Source: Exiguobacterium aurantiacum
Lineage (GTDB): Bacteria; Bacillota; Bacilli; Exiguobacteriales; Exiguobacteriaceae
Assembly (NCBI RefSeq): GCF_024362205.1
Contig: NZ_CP101462.1
Coordinates: forward strand, 92,501 to 147,500
Length of the DNA stretch: 55,000 nt
Direction: 5' to 3'
A program made the position numbers and the translations under genes. The notes under the pieces are model-generated. The model saw only the letters and a list, made by a program, of their open reading frames with translations. It was not told where the DNA came from and did no database searches. Positions 30,509 through 41,655 of this stretch are shown here, one piece after another; the stretch's first letter is position 1; every line of letters starts with the position of its first letter.

Positions 30509-32587
30509 ATGGCAAGAGAATTCTCCCTAAAGAATACTCGTAACATCGGGATCATGGCTCACATCGATGCCGGTAAAACGACAACAACTGAACGTATTCT
30601 TTATTACACAGGTCGTATCCACAAGATTGGTGAAACTCATGAAGGAGCTTCACAAATGGACTGGATGGAGCAGGAGCAAGAGCGTGGAATCACGATCACT
30701 TCTGCTGCGACAACTGCACAGTGGAATGGCCACCGTGTAAACATCATCGATACACCTGGACACGTAGACTTCACTGTTGAAGTTGAACGTTCACTCCGTG
30801 TACTTGATGGCGCAGTTGCAGTACTTGACGCTCAGTCAGGTGTTGAACCACAAACAGAAACTGTATGGCGTCAAGCGACGACTTACGGTGTTCCACGTGT
30901 CGTATTCGTCAACAAGATGGATAAGATCGGTGCGGACTTCTTGTACTCGGTGAAAACACTTCACGAGCGCTTGCATGCAAATGCACACCCAATCCAACTT
31001 CCAATCGGTGCGGAAGACGAATTCAAAGGAATCGTCGACCTCGTCGAAATGAAGACGTACATGTACTCGAACGACCTCGGTACTGACATCGAAGTAACGG
31101 ATGGCTTCCCAGCTGACATGGCTGACGAAGCTGAAGAACTTCGCGGTCAATTGATCGAAGCGGTCGCAGACTACAACGAAGAGTTGATGATGAAATACCT
31201 CGAAGGCGAAGAGATCTCAATCGACGAACTCAAAGCTGGTATTCGTAAAGCAACACTCAGCGTAGAATTCTACCCTGTACTCGTTGGTTCGGCCTTCAAA
31301 AACAAAGGTGTTCAATTGATGTTGAACGCTGTTGTTGATTACCTCCCGTCACCAGTTGACGTTGAGTCAATCAAAGGGATCAACCTCGACACAGAAGAAG
31401 AAATCACGCGTGAGCCTTCGGATGATGCGCCGTTCTCGGCACTTGCGTTCAAAGTCATGACGGATCCTTACGTCGGTAAATTGACGTTCTTCCGTGTGTA
31501 CTCTGGTACAGCACAAGCTGGTTCGTATGTGAAGAACTCGACTAAAGGTAAGCGTGAGCGCCTCGGTCGTATCCTTCAAATGCACGCGAACAGCCGTGAA
31601 GAGATTCCAATGGTATATGCTGGTGACATCGCCGCAGCTGTTGGTCTCAAAGATACTACGACTGGTGATACGCTTTGCTCAGAGAAAGACAACGTCGTTC
31701 TCGAGTCAATGACATTCCCAGAACCAGTTATCTCGGTCGCAATCGAGCCTAAATCGAAAGCCGACCAAGACAAAATGGGTCAAGCCCTCGCGAAACTCGC
31801 AGAAGAGGATCCAACTTTCCGCACTGAAACAAACCAAGAGACTGGTCAAACGATCATCTCTGGTATGGGTGAGCTTCACCTTGATATCCTCGTTGACCGT
31901 ATGCGTCGCGAATTCAAAGTAGAAGCAAACGTCGGTGCACCACAAGTTGCTTACCGTGAGACAATCCGTGGCGCTGCGAAGATCGATTCGAAATTCGTAC
32001 GTCAATCAGGTGGACGCGGTCAGTACGGTCACGTTGTCGTTGAATTCGAGCCGAACGAAGAAGGCGCTGGATTCGCATTCGAGAACAAGATCGTCGGTGG
32101 TGTTGTACCACGTGAATACGTCCCAGCTGTTCAAAACGGGATTGAAGAAGCTCTCGAAAACGGTATCCTCGCTGGTTACCCAGTAGTTGACGTTAAAGCT
32201 GCCCTCGTCTTCGGATCTTACCACGATGTCGACTCGAACGAGATGGCGTTTAAAGTTGCTGCTTCGATGGCGGTTAAACAACTTAAGGAGCAAGCGAAAG
32301 CTGTTATCCTTGAGCCAATGATGCGTGTTGAAGTTGTCATCCCAGAAGAATACTTGGGAGACATCATGGGTGACGTCACGTCACGCCGTGGACGCGTAGA
32401 AGGTATGGAAGCACGCGGTAACGCACAAGTCGTTAAAGCAATGGTTCCACTTTCAGAAATGTTCGGTTATGCGACATCGCTTCGTTCACGTACGCAAGGA
32501 CGTGGAACGTACTCGATGCACTTCGATCACTATGAAGAAGTGCCGAAGTCAATCGCAGAAGAAATCATCAAAAAAGCGAACGGCTAA
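30509..32587 (+). CDS. fusA: Elongation factor G
   Basis: Translational GTPase that drives translocation and, with RRF, ribosome recycling. The 692 residues show G1 AHIDAGKTT (17-25), the switch segment [13 protein letters not shown]3 DTPGHVDF, G4 NKMDKIGAD, then domains II-V with [15 protein letters not shown] and the domain IV loop [18 protein letters not shown] at 30491-30500 serves ATG 30509; the codons from 30440 lie in the hairpin region and are not part of the gene. Confidence 0.98.
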   Translation: MAREFSLKNTRNIGIMAHIDAGKTTTTERILYYTGRIHKIGETHEGASQMDWMEQEQERGITITSAATTAQWNGHRVNIIDTPGHVDFTVEVERSLRVLDGAVAVLDAQSGVEPQTETVWRQATTYGVPRVVFVNKMDKIGADFLYSVKTLHERLHANAHPIQLPIGAEDEFKGIVDLVEMKTYMYSNDLGTDIEVTDGFPADMADEAEELRGQLIEAVADYNEELMMKYLEGEEISIDELKAGIRKATLSVEFYPVLVGSAFKNKGVQLMLNAVVDYLPSPVDVESIKGINLDTEEEITREPSDDAPFSALAFKVMTDPYVGKLTFFRVYSGTAQAGSYVKNSTKGKRERLGRILQMHANSREEIPMVYAGDIAAAVGLKDTTTGDTLCSEKDNVVLESMTFPEPVISVAIEPKSKADQDKMGQALAKLAEEDPTFRTETNQETGQTIISGMGELHLDILVDRMRREFKVEANVGAPQVAYRETIRGAAKIDSKFVRQSGGRGQYGHVVVEFEPNEEGAGFAFENKIVGGVVPREYVPAVQNGIEEALENGILAGYPVVDVKAALVFGSYHDVDSNEMAFKVAASMAVKQLKEQAKAVILEPMMRVEVVIPEEYLGDIMGDVTSRRGRVEGMEARGNAQVVKAMVPLSEMFGYATSLRSRTQGRGTYSMHFDHYEEVPKSIAEEIIKKANG

Positions 32588-32623
32588 TAACGGTTGTAAC
32601 GCTGAATTGATTGTTGTAAGCTA

Positions 32624-32659
32624 AGGAGGACGTATGTTAAAAGTAGCCTACGTCTTCCT
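32624..32659 (+). promoter_or_regulatory. Hairpin sequestering a Shine-Dalgarno sequence before tuf
   Basis: AGGAGGACGTA (32624-32634) pairs with TACGTCTTCCT (32649-32659): eleven consecutive pairs with a single wobble, and two more outer pairs if one A bulges. The 5' arm contains a full AGGAGG. No U-tract follows. It lies between fusA and tuf and is distinct from the AGGAGG used by tuf itself. Confidence 0.55.
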
Positions 32660-32669
32660 AGTTAAATAA
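32634..32669 (+). CDS. Possible 11-codon upstream ORF before tuf
   Basis: ATG 32634 opens an ORF encoding [11 protein letters not shown], ending TAA at 32667-32669. AAGGAGGA (32623-32630) stands immediately upstream, though only about four bases from the ATG, closer than usual. The ORF runs through the hairpin above, so translating it would unfold the stem. There is no homology expectation for such a short peptide. It may be a regulatory leader peptide or chance. Confidence 0.25.
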   Translation: MLKVAYVFLVK

Positions 32670-32701
32670 AAATTAATTGTCTAATAGAGGAGGAATCTAG
32701 A

Positions 32702-33889
<1,188 letters not shown>

Positions 33890-33911
33890 TCGATTGATAC
33901 ACTGACCTTTC

Positions 33912-33944
33912 AAGCAGTCCGCATTTTGCGGGCTGCTTTTTTGT
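33912..33944 (+). terminator. Terminator of the str operon
   Basis: AAGCAGTCCGC (33912-33922) pairs with GCGGGCTGCTT (33928-33938, one wobble) around ATTTT and is followed by TTTTGTTTT. It isolates the highly expressed tuf from the accessory gene downstream. Confidence 0.93.
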
Positions 33945-33958
33945 TTTGTGGCGAGACG

Positions 33959-33967
33959 TGGTAAGAT
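33959..33967 (+). promoter_or_regulatory. Extended -10 candidate for the nucleotidyltransferase-like gene
   Basis: TGGTAAGAT, that is TG-G-TAAGAT, follows the tuf terminator by about 15 nt. No good -35 is visible because the upstream bases belong to the T-tract. It would give a short leader of about 25 nt. Confidence 0.35.
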
Positions 33968-33999
33968 GAGACATATGTCGAATGAAAGGGGAGACGATG

Positions 34000-34509
34000 A
34001 TGGAGAAGCAAGTCGAGACGTTATGTCGCTTGAACGGAATCGCGTGTCGGTTCGGTGGATCGACGTTATTAAAGCATCATGGATTAATCGGAACGGCGAA
34101 CGACTTGGATGTGTTTGTCGAACCGGATCAATTCGAGCGATTGGATCAAGTATTGAGCCGTGCTGGGAAGAAAGTCGAGTCGGCGCCACATCCAGATTAC
34201 GTGACGACCTACTTTGGGGAATATGAGTTCGAAGGCGGAGATATTGATGTGATGGCCAGTTTTCGGATGAAGTGTACCGATGGGATCTATACACATCCTT
34301 ATATTGAACCGACCGGCAGTTGGATGCATCTCGAAGAGTGGATTGTACTGTACACGGTGATGAACCGACCGGATAAACTTGAGCGTCTGACACATCACTT
34401 TGAGACAAATATGCTTGACGAGACAATTGTCCAAACTTGCTTGAAACGAGCCCCAGCCTCGGTCATCGAATCTGTCACGGAGCGCTTTGGAGAACGTATG
34501 AAACGCTAG
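34000..34509 (+). CDS. Putative minimal nucleotidyltransferase-fold protein (orphan)
   Basis: Not a member of the usual tuf-rpsJ neighbourhood. The 169-residue product has the hallmark of the NTase superfamily: GGST at 19-22, then DLDVF with acids D35 and D37, and a third acid, D83, in GGDIDVMASF. This matches the G-[GS], DxD and third-carboxylate pattern. A later segment, LEEWIVLYTVMNRPDKLERL, resembles the helical tail of small NTases such as AbiEii- or antibiotic-adenylyltransferase-like proteins. No HEPN or antitoxin partner is adjacent. ATG 34000 is six bases after AGGGGAG; ATG 33997 or 33982 are alternatives. Substrate unknown. Confidence 0.7.
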   Translation: MEKQVETLCRLNGIACRFGGSTLLKHHGLIGTANDLDVFVEPDQFERLDQVLSRAGKKVESAPHPDYVTTYFGEYEFEGGDIDVMASFRMKCTDGIYTHPYIEPTGSWMHLEEWIVLYTVMNRPDKLERLTHHFETNMLDETIVQTCLKRAPASVIESVTERFGERMKR

Positions 34510-34566
34510 GTAGAGTTGGCATGGCGGTTCTTGAAACAAATAGTTCAACAAAAGAAGGAAAATAGC

Positions 34567-34595
34567 TTGCAAAAGGGTTCAAATCTTGTTACATT
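34567..34595 (+). promoter_or_regulatory. Upstream promoter candidate (P1) of the S10 operon
   Basis: TTGCAA (34567-34572), a 17-nt spacer and TACATT (34590-34595), each hexamer four of six. It lies about 80 nt upstream of the better promoter and would lengthen the leader. The 378-nt gap between the orphan gene and rpsJ contains no gene and no clear terminator for the orphan. Confidence 0.4.
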
Positions 34596-34647
34596 AGTGA
34601 ACGTTGAACAACGCACCAGACATCCGGCACGATTTAAAAATCAAATC

Positions 34648-34676
34648 TTGCATTTCATATGTAGATTCGATATAAT
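34648..34676 (+). promoter_or_regulatory. Main promoter (P2) of the S10-spc-alpha cluster
   Basis: TTGCAT (34648-34653), exactly 17 nt, then perfect TATAAT (34671-34676). Transcription from about 34683 would begin at the first base of the structured leader. It probably drives the whole ribosomal-protein cluster to rplQ, since no comparable promoter is seen inside. Confidence 0.85.
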
Positions 34677-34682
34677 GATTAA

Positions 34683-35196
<514 letters not shown>

Positions 35197-35257
35197 TTCT
35201 TCATATAGTAGATACTAGCCAGAAGAGACAATAATTATTAAACAGGAGGTGTATCTC

Positions 35258-35884
35258 ATGGCTAAAGGAATCTTAGGAACAAAACTTGGTATGACTCAAA
35301 TCTTCAACGAAGCAGGCGAAGTCGTACCAGTAACAGTAGTTGCTGTCGAAGGAAACGTCGTGCTTCAACTTAAAACAGTTGAAACTGACGGTTACGAAGC
35401 AGTTCAACTCGGTTTCGGAGACATCAAAGAATCACGTCAAAACAAACCGGCAAAAGGTCACGCTGCGAAAGCAAACGCGACACCTAAGCGCTTCATGAAA
35501 GAGATTCGTACTTCAGTAGAAGGATACGAAATCGGTCAAGAGATCAAGGCGGACATTTTCGCTGCAGGTGAATTAGTAGACGTAACAGGTACATCGAAAG
35601 GTAAAGGATTCCAAGGTGCGATCAAGCGTCACGGACAATCACGTGGACCAATGGCTCACGGTTCGCGCTACCACCGTCGTCCTGGTTCGATGGGTCCTGT
35701 AGCTCCTAACCGCGTATTTAAAGGGAAGCTTCTTCCTGGTCAAATGGGCGGCGAGCGTAAAACGATTCAAAACCTTGAAGTTGTCAAAGTTGACGCGGAA
35801 CGCGGCCTTGTACTCGTTAAAGGCGCAATCCCAGGCGCTCGCAAGTCGAACGTCATCATCAAAACAGCGGTAAAAGGTAACTAA
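35258..35884 (+). CDS. rplC: 50S ribosomal protein L3
   Basis: Early-assembling 50S protein whose central loop reaches toward the peptidyl-transferase centre. The 208 residues start [13 protein letters not shown] and contain [16 protein letters not shown] and [25 protein letters not shown] precedes ATG 35258; the three upstream in-frame codons are non-coding. Confidence 0.98.
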   Translation: MAKGILGTKLGMTQIFNEAGEVVPVTVVAVEGNVVLQLKTVETDGYEAVQLGFGDIKESRQNKPAKGHAAKANATPKRFMKEIRTSVEGYEIGQEIKADIFAAGELVDVTGTSKGKGFQGAIKRHGQSRGPMAHGSRYHRRPGSMGPVAPNRVFKGKLLPGQMGGERKTIQNLEVVKVDAERGLVLVKGAIPGARKSNVIIKTAVKGN

Positions 35885-35912
35885 TTAACTGCACGGAAAG
35901 GAGGAATTACGA

Positions 35913-36536
35913 ATGCCTAAAGTAGCTTTGCTTAACCAAACAGGTTCACAAGTTGGCGAAATCGAATTGGCAGAAGCCATCTTCGGTATCGAGCCAAACG
36001 ACTCAGTACTTTATGACGCGATCGTCATGCAACAAGCATCACGCCGTCAAGGTACTCACGATACGAAAGGTCGCTCGGAAGTACGCGGTGGCGGCCGTAA
36101 ACCATGGAAACAAAAGGGAACTGGTCGTGCGCGCCAAGGTTCTATCCGCTCACCACAATGGGTTGGTGGTGGTACAGTCTTCGGTCCAACACCACGTTCA
36201 TACTCTTACAAGCTTCCTAAAAAAGTTCGTCGTTTAGCACTTCTCTCGGCTCTTTCGTCGAAAGTGAAAAACAACGAAATGATCGTCCTCGAAGGCCTTG
36301 CTTTCGATGCACCAAAAACAAAAGACATGGCTGCTGTTTTGAACAGCTTGTCAGTAGCACGTAAGGCTCTTGTAGTCACAGCGGACTACAATGAGACTAT
36401 CGCTCTCGCAGCTCGTAACATCCCAGGAGTGACTGTGATCGAGGCAGCAGGCGTTAACGTTCTTGACCTCGTTGCTAACGACAAAGTCATCTTCACTAAA
36501 GATGCGGTTGCGAAGGTAGAGGAGGTGCTTGCATAA
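35913..36536 (+). CDS. rplD: 50S ribosomal protein L4
   Basis: Lines the exit-tunnel constriction and in enterobacteria regulates the S10 operon. The 207 residues include the tunnel loop [20 protein letters not shown] followed by [16 protein letters not shown], unchanged at the macrolide-resistance positions as far as can be judged. It overlaps rplW by one base. It is the first candidate ligand for the leader RNA of this operon. Confidence 0.98.
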   Translation: MPKVALLNQTGSQVGEIELAEAIFGIEPNDSVLYDAIVMQQASRRQGTHDTKGRSEVRGGGRKPWKQKGTGRARQGSIRSPQWVGGGTVFGPTPRSYSYKLPKKVRRLALLSALSSKVKNNEMIVLEGLAFDAPKTKDMAAVLNSLSVARKALVVTADYNETIALAARNIPGVTVIEAAGVNVLDLVANDKVIFTKDAVAKVEEVLA

Positions 36537-36817
36537 TGGCTCAAGCATACGATATCATCAAACGTCCTATCATCACTGAGCGTTCTGTTAGCCTCATGGA
36601 AGCTAACAAATACGTTTTCGAGATCGACGTTAAAGCGACTAAATCGCAAGTGAAGTACGCTATCGAAACAATCTTCAATGTGAAAGTTGCTTCGGTAAAC
36701 ACAATGAACATGAAACCGAAAGCGAAACGTGTCGGTCGTCACTCTGGTTACACAGCTCGTCGTAAAAAAGCGATCGTAACCCTTGCTGAAGGCAACACAA
36801 TCGACTTCCTCGGTTAA
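36536..36817 (+). CDS. rplW: 50S ribosomal protein L23
   Basis: Tunnel-exit protein that docks trigger factor and SRP. The 93 residues begin [16 protein letters not shown] and contain [20 protein letters not shown]. Its ATG overlaps the rplD stop (TAATG), so translation is probably coupled. Confidence 0.97.
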   Translation: MAQAYDIIKRPIITERSVSLMEANKYVFEIDVKATKSQVKYAIETIFNVKVASVNTMNMKPKAKRVGRHSGYTARRKKAIVTLAEGNTIDFLG

Positions 36818-36851
36818 TTTACTACCTTAGAAGAAAAGGAGGGAATCCTCG

Positions 36852-37682
36852 ATGGCAATTAAAAAGTTTAAGCCGACCACTAACGGTCGCCGTAACATGA
36901 CATCTCTCGACTTTGCAGAGATCACAACGAACCGTCCTGAAAAATCGTTAACTGAAAAGCTTTCGAAAAAAGGCGGTCGTAACAACCAAGGTCGTTTGAC
37001 TGTGCGTCACCAAGGTGGCGGGCACAAACGCAAATACCGTATCATCGATTTCAAACGTAACAAAGATGGCATCGTCGGACGCGTTGCTACGATCGAATAC
37101 GATCCAAACCGTTCAGCGAACATCGCCCTCATCAACTATGCAGATGGTGAGAAACGTTACATCCTCGCTCCTAAGGGCATCAAAGTAGGCATGGAAATCA
37201 TGTCTGGTCCTGAAGCGGATATCAAAGTGGGGAACGCTCTTCCACTCGTGAACATCCCTGTCGGTACTACTATCCACAACATCGAGCTTAAGCCTGGTAA
37301 GGGCGGTCAGCTTGTTCGTGCGGCTGGTGCATCGGCACAAATCCAAGGACGTGACGGCAAGTACGTCATCGTTCGTCTTCAGTCAGGTGAATCACGCTTG
37401 TTCCTCGGCACTTGCCGCGCGACAGTCGGTTCAGTTGGTAACGAAGAACACGAACTCGTAAACATCGGTAAAGCAGGACGTTCACGTTGGTTAGGCAAAC
37501 GCCCAACAGTACGTGGTTCTGTAATGAACCCGGTTGATCACCCACACGGTGGTGGTGAAGGTCGTGCGCCAATCGGTCGTTCGGGCCCACTTACTCCTTG
37601 GGGTAAACCAGCTCTTGGTCTTAAAACACGTAAGAAAAACAAATCGAGCGACATGTACATCCTTCGTCGCCGTAAGAAATAA
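36852..37682 (+). CDS. rplB: 50S ribosomal protein L2
   Basis: Universally conserved protein next to the peptidyl-transferase centre, important for subunit association. The 276 residues carry [20 protein letters not shown] and the invariant [18 protein letters not shown] near the C-terminus, including the conserved histidine. Normal length. AAAAGGAGGG precedes ATG 36852. Confidence 0.98.
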   Translation: MAIKKFKPTTNGRRNMTSLDFAEITTNRPEKSLTEKLSKKGGRNNQGRLTVRHQGGGHKRKYRIIDFKRNKDGIVGRVATIEYDPNRSANIALINYADGEKRYILAPKGIKVGMEIMSGPEADIKVGNALPLVNIPVGTTIHNIELKPGKGGQLVRAAGASAQIQGRDGKYVIVRLQSGESRLFLGTCRATVGSVGNEEHELVNIGKAGRSRWLGKRPTVRGSVMNPVDHPHGGGEGRAPIGRSGPLTPWGKPALGLKTRKKNKSSDMYILRRRKK

Positions 37683-37689
37683 TTACTAC

Positions 37690-37729
37690 ATGATTCTCGG
37701 GCGGTTCGAAAGAGCCGTTCCCGAATCAT
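37690..37729 (+). other. Hairpin between rplB and rpsS
   Basis: ATGATT (37690-37695) and CGGG-CGG pair with CCG..CCCG-AATCAT (37715-37729), leaving small bulges. No U-tract follows, and AAAGGGAGG of rpsS begins a few bases later. It is the only long hairpin inside the otherwise tight S10 cluster. Confidence 0.4.
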
Positions 37730-37748
37730 TCCAAAGGGAGGTTCTATC

Positions 37749-38024
37749 ATGGGTCGCAGCTTGAAAAAAGGTCCATTCGCAGATCACCATTTGCTCGCTA
37801 AAGTTGACAAACTCAACGAATCTGGTGAGAAGCAAGTCATCAAAACTTGGTCACGTCGCTCGACAATCTTCCCAGAATTCATGGGTCACACGTTCGGTGT
37901 ACACGATGGTCGTAAACACGTACCAGTATTCGTGACAGAAGACATGGTCGGTCACAAACTTGGTGAATTCGCTCCAACACGCACGTACAAAGGTCACGGA
38001 TCAGACAAGAAAACGAAACGGTAA
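37749..38024 (+). CDS. rpsS: 30S ribosomal protein S19
   Basis: Head protein contacting the A-site tRNA and forming bridge B1. The 91 residues read [16 protein letters not shown] at the start and contain [20 protein letters not shown] and [19 protein letters not shown] precedes ATG 37749. Confidence 0.98.
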   Translation: MGRSLKKGPFADHHLLAKVDKLNESGEKQVIKTWSRRSTIFPEFMGHTFGVHDGRKHVPVFVTEDMVGHKLGEFAPTRTYKGHGSDKKTKR

Positions 38025-38044
38025 TTTGAGGGGAGGTCAAATCC

Positions 38045-38377
38045 ATGCAAGCTAAAGCATCAGCTAATATGGTCCGTCTTGCTCCTCGCAAAGCACGTCT
38101 CGTTGTAGACTTAATTCGCGGGAAACAAGTCGGCGAAGCGCTCTCTGTCCTTGCTCACACGAACAAGGCAGCGTCGCCAATCGTTGAAAAAGTATTGAAG
38201 TCAGCGATTGCAAACGCAGAGCACAACTACGATATGAATATTGAGAACCTTGTGGTGTCGGAAATCTACGTCAACGAAGGTCCAACACTCAAACGCTTCC
38301 GCCCACGTGCGATGGGTCGCGCAAGCCGTATTAACAAACGCACAAGCCACATCCACATCGTGGTAACTGAGAAATAA
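38045..38377 (+). CDS. rplV: 50S ribosomal protein L22
   Basis: Contacts all 23S domains; its beta-hairpin lines the exit tunnel beside L4. The 110 residues include [19 protein letters not shown] and the hairpin tip region [20 protein letters not shown], with no insertion of the kind seen in macrolide-resistant mutants. GGGGAGG precedes ATG 38045. Confidence 0.97.
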   Translation: MQAKASANMVRLAPRKARLVVDLIRGKQVGEALSVLAHTNKAASPIVEKVLKSAIANAEHNYDMNIENLVVSEIYVNEGPTLKRFRPRAMGRASRINKRTSHIHIVVTEK

Positions 38378-38390
38378 GGAGGGATATGTA

Positions 38391-39050
38391 GTGGGTCAAA
38401 AGGTAAATCCGCACGGTCTTCGCGTTGGTATTATCAAAGACTGGGATTCGCGTTGGTACGCTGAGAAAGACTACGCAGATCTCCTTCATGAAGACTTCGT
38501 TATTCGTGAATACATCGAAAACAAAATGAAGGATGCTAGTATTTCTAAAGTAGAAATCGAACGCGCTGCAAATCGCGTGAACATTTCGCTTCACACTGCG
38601 AAACCAGGTATGGTTATCGGTAAGGGTGGTTCGGAAATCGAGTCACTCCGCAAAAACATCATCAAGCTTGCTGAAGGCAAACGTGTTCACATCAACGTTG
38701 TTGAAGTGAAAAACGCGGACGCTGTCGCTAAACTTGTTGCTGAAAACATCGCTCGTCAATTGGAAGGCCGTGTGTCATTCCGTCGTGCAATGAAACAATC
38801 AATCCAACGTTCGATGCGCACAGGCATCAAAGGGATCAAAACAGAAGTTTCTGGTCGTCTTGGTGGCGCTGATATCGCTCGTTCAGAGAAGTACTCGGAA
38901 GGAACAGTTCCACTTCACACACTCCGTGCCGATATCGATTACGGAACAGCTGAAGCTGACACAACTTATGGTAAAATCGGAATCAAAGTCTGGTTGTACC
39001 ATGGTGAAGTTCTTCCAACAAAAAACAACACAGCTAAAAACGCTGAATAA
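38391..39050 (+). CDS. rpsC: 30S ribosomal protein S3
   Basis: Lies at the mRNA entry channel and contributes to ribosomal helicase activity. The 219 residues contain [20 protein letters not shown], the KH-domain GXXG loop in [17 protein letters not shown], and the arginine-rich [18 protein letters not shown]. Start GTG 38391 follows AAGGAGGG. Confidence 0.98.
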   Translation: MGQKVNPHGLRVGIIKDWDSRWYAEKDYADLLHEDFVIREYIENKMKDASISKVEIERAANRVNISLHTAKPGMVIGKGGSEIESLRKNIIKLAEGKRVHINVVEVKNADAVAKLVAENIARQLEGRVSFRRAMKQSIQRSMRTGIKGIKTEVSGRLGGADIARSEKYSEGTVPLHTLRADIDYGTAEADTTYGKIGIKVWLYHGEVLPTKNNTAKNAE

Positions 39051-39082
39051 TAAACACTCTTTCAGGAAGGAGGCAACACACT

Positions 39083-39520
39083 ATGTTGTTACCTAAACGC
39101 GTGAAATATCGTCGTGTACACCGTGGTAAAATGCGCGGGAATGCAAAACGCGGCACAACAGTACATTTCGGTGAATTCGGTCTCCAATCGCTCGAAGCGA
39201 GCTGGATTACAAACCGTCAAATCGAATCAGCACGTATCGCAATGACACGTTATATGAAACGTGGTGGTAAAGTGTGGATCAAGATCTTCCCACACAAACC
39301 ATACACGAAAAAGCCTCTCGAAGTCCGAATGGGTTCGGGTAAAGGTGCTCCAGAAGGCTGGGTAGCTGTAGTTAAGCCTGGCAAAGTTATGTTTGAAATC
39401 GCGGGTGTATCTGAGGAAGTCGCACGTGAGGCACTTCGTCTTGCAGCGCACAAACTTCCAGTTAAATGTAAGTTCGTGAAACGTGAAGAAAATGGTGGTG
39501 ATACGAATGAAAGCAACTGA
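39083..39520 (+). CDS. rplP: 50S ribosomal protein L16
   Basis: Sits near the A site and central protuberance and helps position aminoacyl-tRNA. The 145 residues start [17 protein letters not shown] and include the conserved [29 protein letters not shown] precedes ATG 39083. The last 14 bases overlap rpmC. Confidence 0.98.
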   Translation: MLLPKRVKYRRVHRGKMRGNAKRGTTVHFGEFGLQSLEASWITNRQIESARIAMTRYMKRGGKVWIKIFPHKPYTKKPLEVRMGSGKGAPEGWVAVVKPGKVMFEIAGVSEEVAREALRLAAHKLPVKCKFVKREENGGDTNESN

Positions 39521-39710
39521 TCTCCGTCAATCAACAACTGAAGAGCTCAACGGTAAAGTAGGCGAGTGGAAAGAAGAACTCTTTAACCTTCGTTTCCAAT
39601 TAGCTACAGGTCAGCTTGAGAATCCTGCTCGTATCCGTGAAGTACGCAAGTCGATTGCGCGTGCTAAAACGATTCTTCGTGAACGCGAACTCGGCATCAA
39701 CAACGGCTAA
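39507..39710 (+). CDS. rpmC: 50S ribosomal protein L29
   Basis: Small helical protein at the tunnel exit beside L23. The 67 residues form two helices: [18 protein letters not shown] and [20 protein letters not shown], the latter a family signature. ATG 39507 follows GGTGGTG inside rplP; an in-frame longer start at 39483 would add eight residues not found in relatives. Confidence 0.96.
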   Translation: MKATDLRQSTTEELNGKVGEWKEELFNLRFQLATGQLENPARIREVRKSIARAKTILRERELGINNG

Positions 39711-39743
39711 TCTAATCGGATTCTTTAAGAGGAGGTAACACTC

Positions 39744-40004
39744 ATGGAACGCAATAAGCGTAAAGTACTCACTGGACGCGTCGTGTCTGACAAAATGGAC
39801 AAAACGATCGTCGTTGCAGTTGAAACAAAAGTACGTCATAAGCTTTATGGCAAACGTGTAAACTACACGAAGAAATTTAAAGCGCACGATGAGAACAATG
39901 TCGCTAAAATCGGCGATGTAGTACGCATCGCGGAAACACGTCCGCTTTCTAAAGACAAACGTTTCCGTCTCGTAACAGTAGTAGAAGAATCAGTAATCAT
40001 CTAA
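39744..40004 (+). CDS. rpsQ: 30S ribosomal protein S17
   Basis: OB-fold primary 16S binder in the 30S body. The 86 residues include [20 protein letters not shown] and the signature [29 protein letters not shown] precedes ATG 39744. Confidence 0.98.
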   Translation: MERNKRKVLTGRVVSDKMDKTIVVAVETKVRHKLYGKRVNYTKKFKAHDENNVAKIGDVVRIAETRPLSKDKRFRLVTVVEESVII

Positions 40005-40047
40005 TAACAGTTCGGATCTATAAACATCCGGAGGGAGGTACACTCGC

Positions 40048-40416
40048 ATGATTCAACAAGAATCTCGCTTGAAAGTAGCAGACAACTCTGGCGCGCGTGA
40101 ACTGTTGACAATTAAAGTCCTCGGTGGTTCAGGTCGTAAGACTGCAAACATCGGTGACATCATCGTCGCGACGGTAAAACAAGCAACACCAGGTGGCGTT
40201 GTTAAAAAAGGTGACGTTGTCAGAGCAGTTGTCGTTCGTACAAAACGCGGCGCTCGTCGTAAAGATGGTTCGTACATCCGTTTCGATGAGAACGCAGCAG
40301 TCATCATCAAAGATGACAAGAGCCCACGCGGCACTCGGATCTTCGGGCCAGTTGCACGTGAACTTCGTGAAAAAGAATTCATGAAGATCGTTTCGTTGGC
40401 ACCGGAAGTACTTTAA
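40048..40416 (+). CDS. rplN: 50S ribosomal protein L14
   Basis: Forms intersubunit bridges and is the docking site of the silencing factor RsfS. The 122 residues start [18 protein letters not shown] and end [26 protein letters not shown] precedes ATG 40048. It opens the spc segment of the cluster in classical nomenclature. Confidence 0.98.
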   Translation: MIQQESRLKVADNSGARELLTIKVLGGSGRKTANIGDIIVATVKQATPGGVVKKGDVVRAVVVRTKRGARRKDGSYIRFDENAAVIIKDDKSPRGTRIFGPVARELREKEFMKIVSLAPEVL

Positions 40417-40453
40417 TTTCCAATTTCAATCCTATAAGGAGGTGCGCAAAACG

Positions 40454-40762
40454 ATGCATGTTAAAAAAGGCGATACAGTCCAGGTAATGTCTGGTAAAGA
40501 TAAAGGCAAGCAAGGGGTTATCCTCAAAGCTATGCCAAGCAAGAACCGCGTAGTCGTAGAAGGTATCAACGTGATTAAAAAACACTCGAAACCATCACAA
40601 GCGAATCCACAAGGCGGTATCCTTGAAATCGAAGCACCAATTCACGTCTCGAACGTCATGCCACTCGACCCTAAAACGGGCAAACCAACTCGCGTTGGTT
40701 TCAAAGTAGTCGATGGTAAAAAAGTTCGTGTCGCGAAATCGGGCGAAGTACTCGATAAATAA
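40454..40762 (+). CDS. rplX: 50S ribosomal protein L24
   Basis: Initiator protein of 50S assembly with a KOW domain. The 102 residues begin [20 protein letters not shown] and include [22 protein letters not shown] 40454 is chosen by homology; AAGGAGGTG (40436-40444) contains the alternative in-frame GTG 40442. Confidence 0.97.
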   Translation: MHVKKGDTVQVMSGKDKGKQGVILKAMPSKNRVVVEGINVIKKHSKPSQANPQGGILEIEAPIHVSNVMPLDPKTGKPTRVGFKVVDGKKVRVAKSGEVLDK

Positions 40763-40794
40763 GAAGAACGTGACGAAAGGAGGTCCATTCGACT

Positions 40795-41334
40795 ATGAAC
40801 CGTTTGCAAGAGAAGTATAAAAGCGACATCGTGAAAGCGATGATGGATAAATTCAACTATGACTCAGTTATGCAAGTCCCACAGGTCGACAAGATCGTCA
40901 TCAACATGGGTGTAGGTGACGCTGTTTCGAACTCGAAGGCGCTTGACATGGCAGTGGAAGAATTATCGATTCTTTCTGGTCAAAAACCACTCGTAACGAA
41001 GGCTAAGAAATCAATCGCTGGTTTCAAACTTCGTGAAGGCATGCCAATCGGTGCGAAGGTTACACTTCGTGGCGAGCGTATGTACGATTTCCTCGACAAA
41101 TTGGTAACTGTTTCACTTCCACGTGTACGTGACTTCCGCGGTGTATCGAAGAAAGCATTCGACGGACGCGGTAACTACACGCTTGGTGTGAAAGAGCAAC
41201 TTATTTTCCCTGAGATCGATTACGATAAAGTAACAAAAGTACGCGGTATGGATATCGTTGTTGTTACAACAGCGAACACAGACGAAGAAGCTCGTGAATT
41301 GCTCACACTTCTCGGAATGCCATTCCAAAAATAA
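40795..41334 (+). CDS. rplE: 50S ribosomal protein L5
   Basis: Binds 5S rRNA and contacts the P-site tRNA at the central protuberance. The 179 residues carry [40 protein letters not shown] and a C-terminus ending [20 protein letters not shown] precedes ATG 40795. Confidence 0.98.
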   Translation: MNRLQEKYKSDIVKAMMDKFNYDSVMQVPQVDKIVINMGVGDAVSNSKALDMAVEELSILSGQKPLVTKAKKSIAGFKLREGMPIGAKVTLRGERMYDFLDKLVTVSLPRVRDFRGVSKKAFDGRGNYTLGVKEQLIFPEIDYDKVTKVRGMDIVVVTTANTDEEARELLTLLGMPFQK

Positions 41335-41354
41335 TCTAAAGGGAGGTCGACAAC

Positions 41355-41624
41355 ATGGCTAAAAAGTCAATGGTGAATCGCGAACAAAAACGCGAGAAAC
41401 TCGTTGCCCAGTACGCTGAGAAACGTGCACAATTGAAAGCTGAAGGCGACTACATCGGACTCAGCAAATTGCCACGTAACTCTTCACCTGTGCGTCTTCA
41501 TAACCGTTGCCGCATCACAGGTCGTCCACATGGTTACATGGGTAAATTCGGGATCAGCCGTATCAAGTTCCGTGATCTTGCATACAAAGGTCAAATCCCT
41601 GGTGTTAAAAAAGCAAGTTGGTAA
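41355..41624 (+). CDS. rpsN: 30S ribosomal protein S14, zinc-independent (long) form
   Basis: 30S head protein. The 89-residue product is the long C-minus form: it has only one cysteine ([16 protein letters not shown]) and lacks the two CxxC pairs of the 61-residue zinc form that occupies this locus in B. subtilis. It retains [16 protein letters not shown] and [17 protein letters not shown] precedes ATG 41355 between rplE and rpsH. In Bacillus the zinc-free paralogue is encoded elsewhere under Zur control; here it sits in the constitutive cluster. Confidence 0.97.
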   Translation: MAKKSMVNREQKREKLVAQYAEKRAQLKAEGDYIGLSKLPRNSSPVRLHNRCRITGRPHGYMGKFGISRIKFRDLAYKGQIPGVKKASW

Positions 41625-41655
41625 TCCACTAACAGTGTGAAAGGAGGTACATCGC

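Noticed and set aside
34000-34509. Toxin-antitoxin reading of the orphan NTase-like gene
   Set aside because: No second small gene is adjacent on either side, so a two-gene module is not supported.
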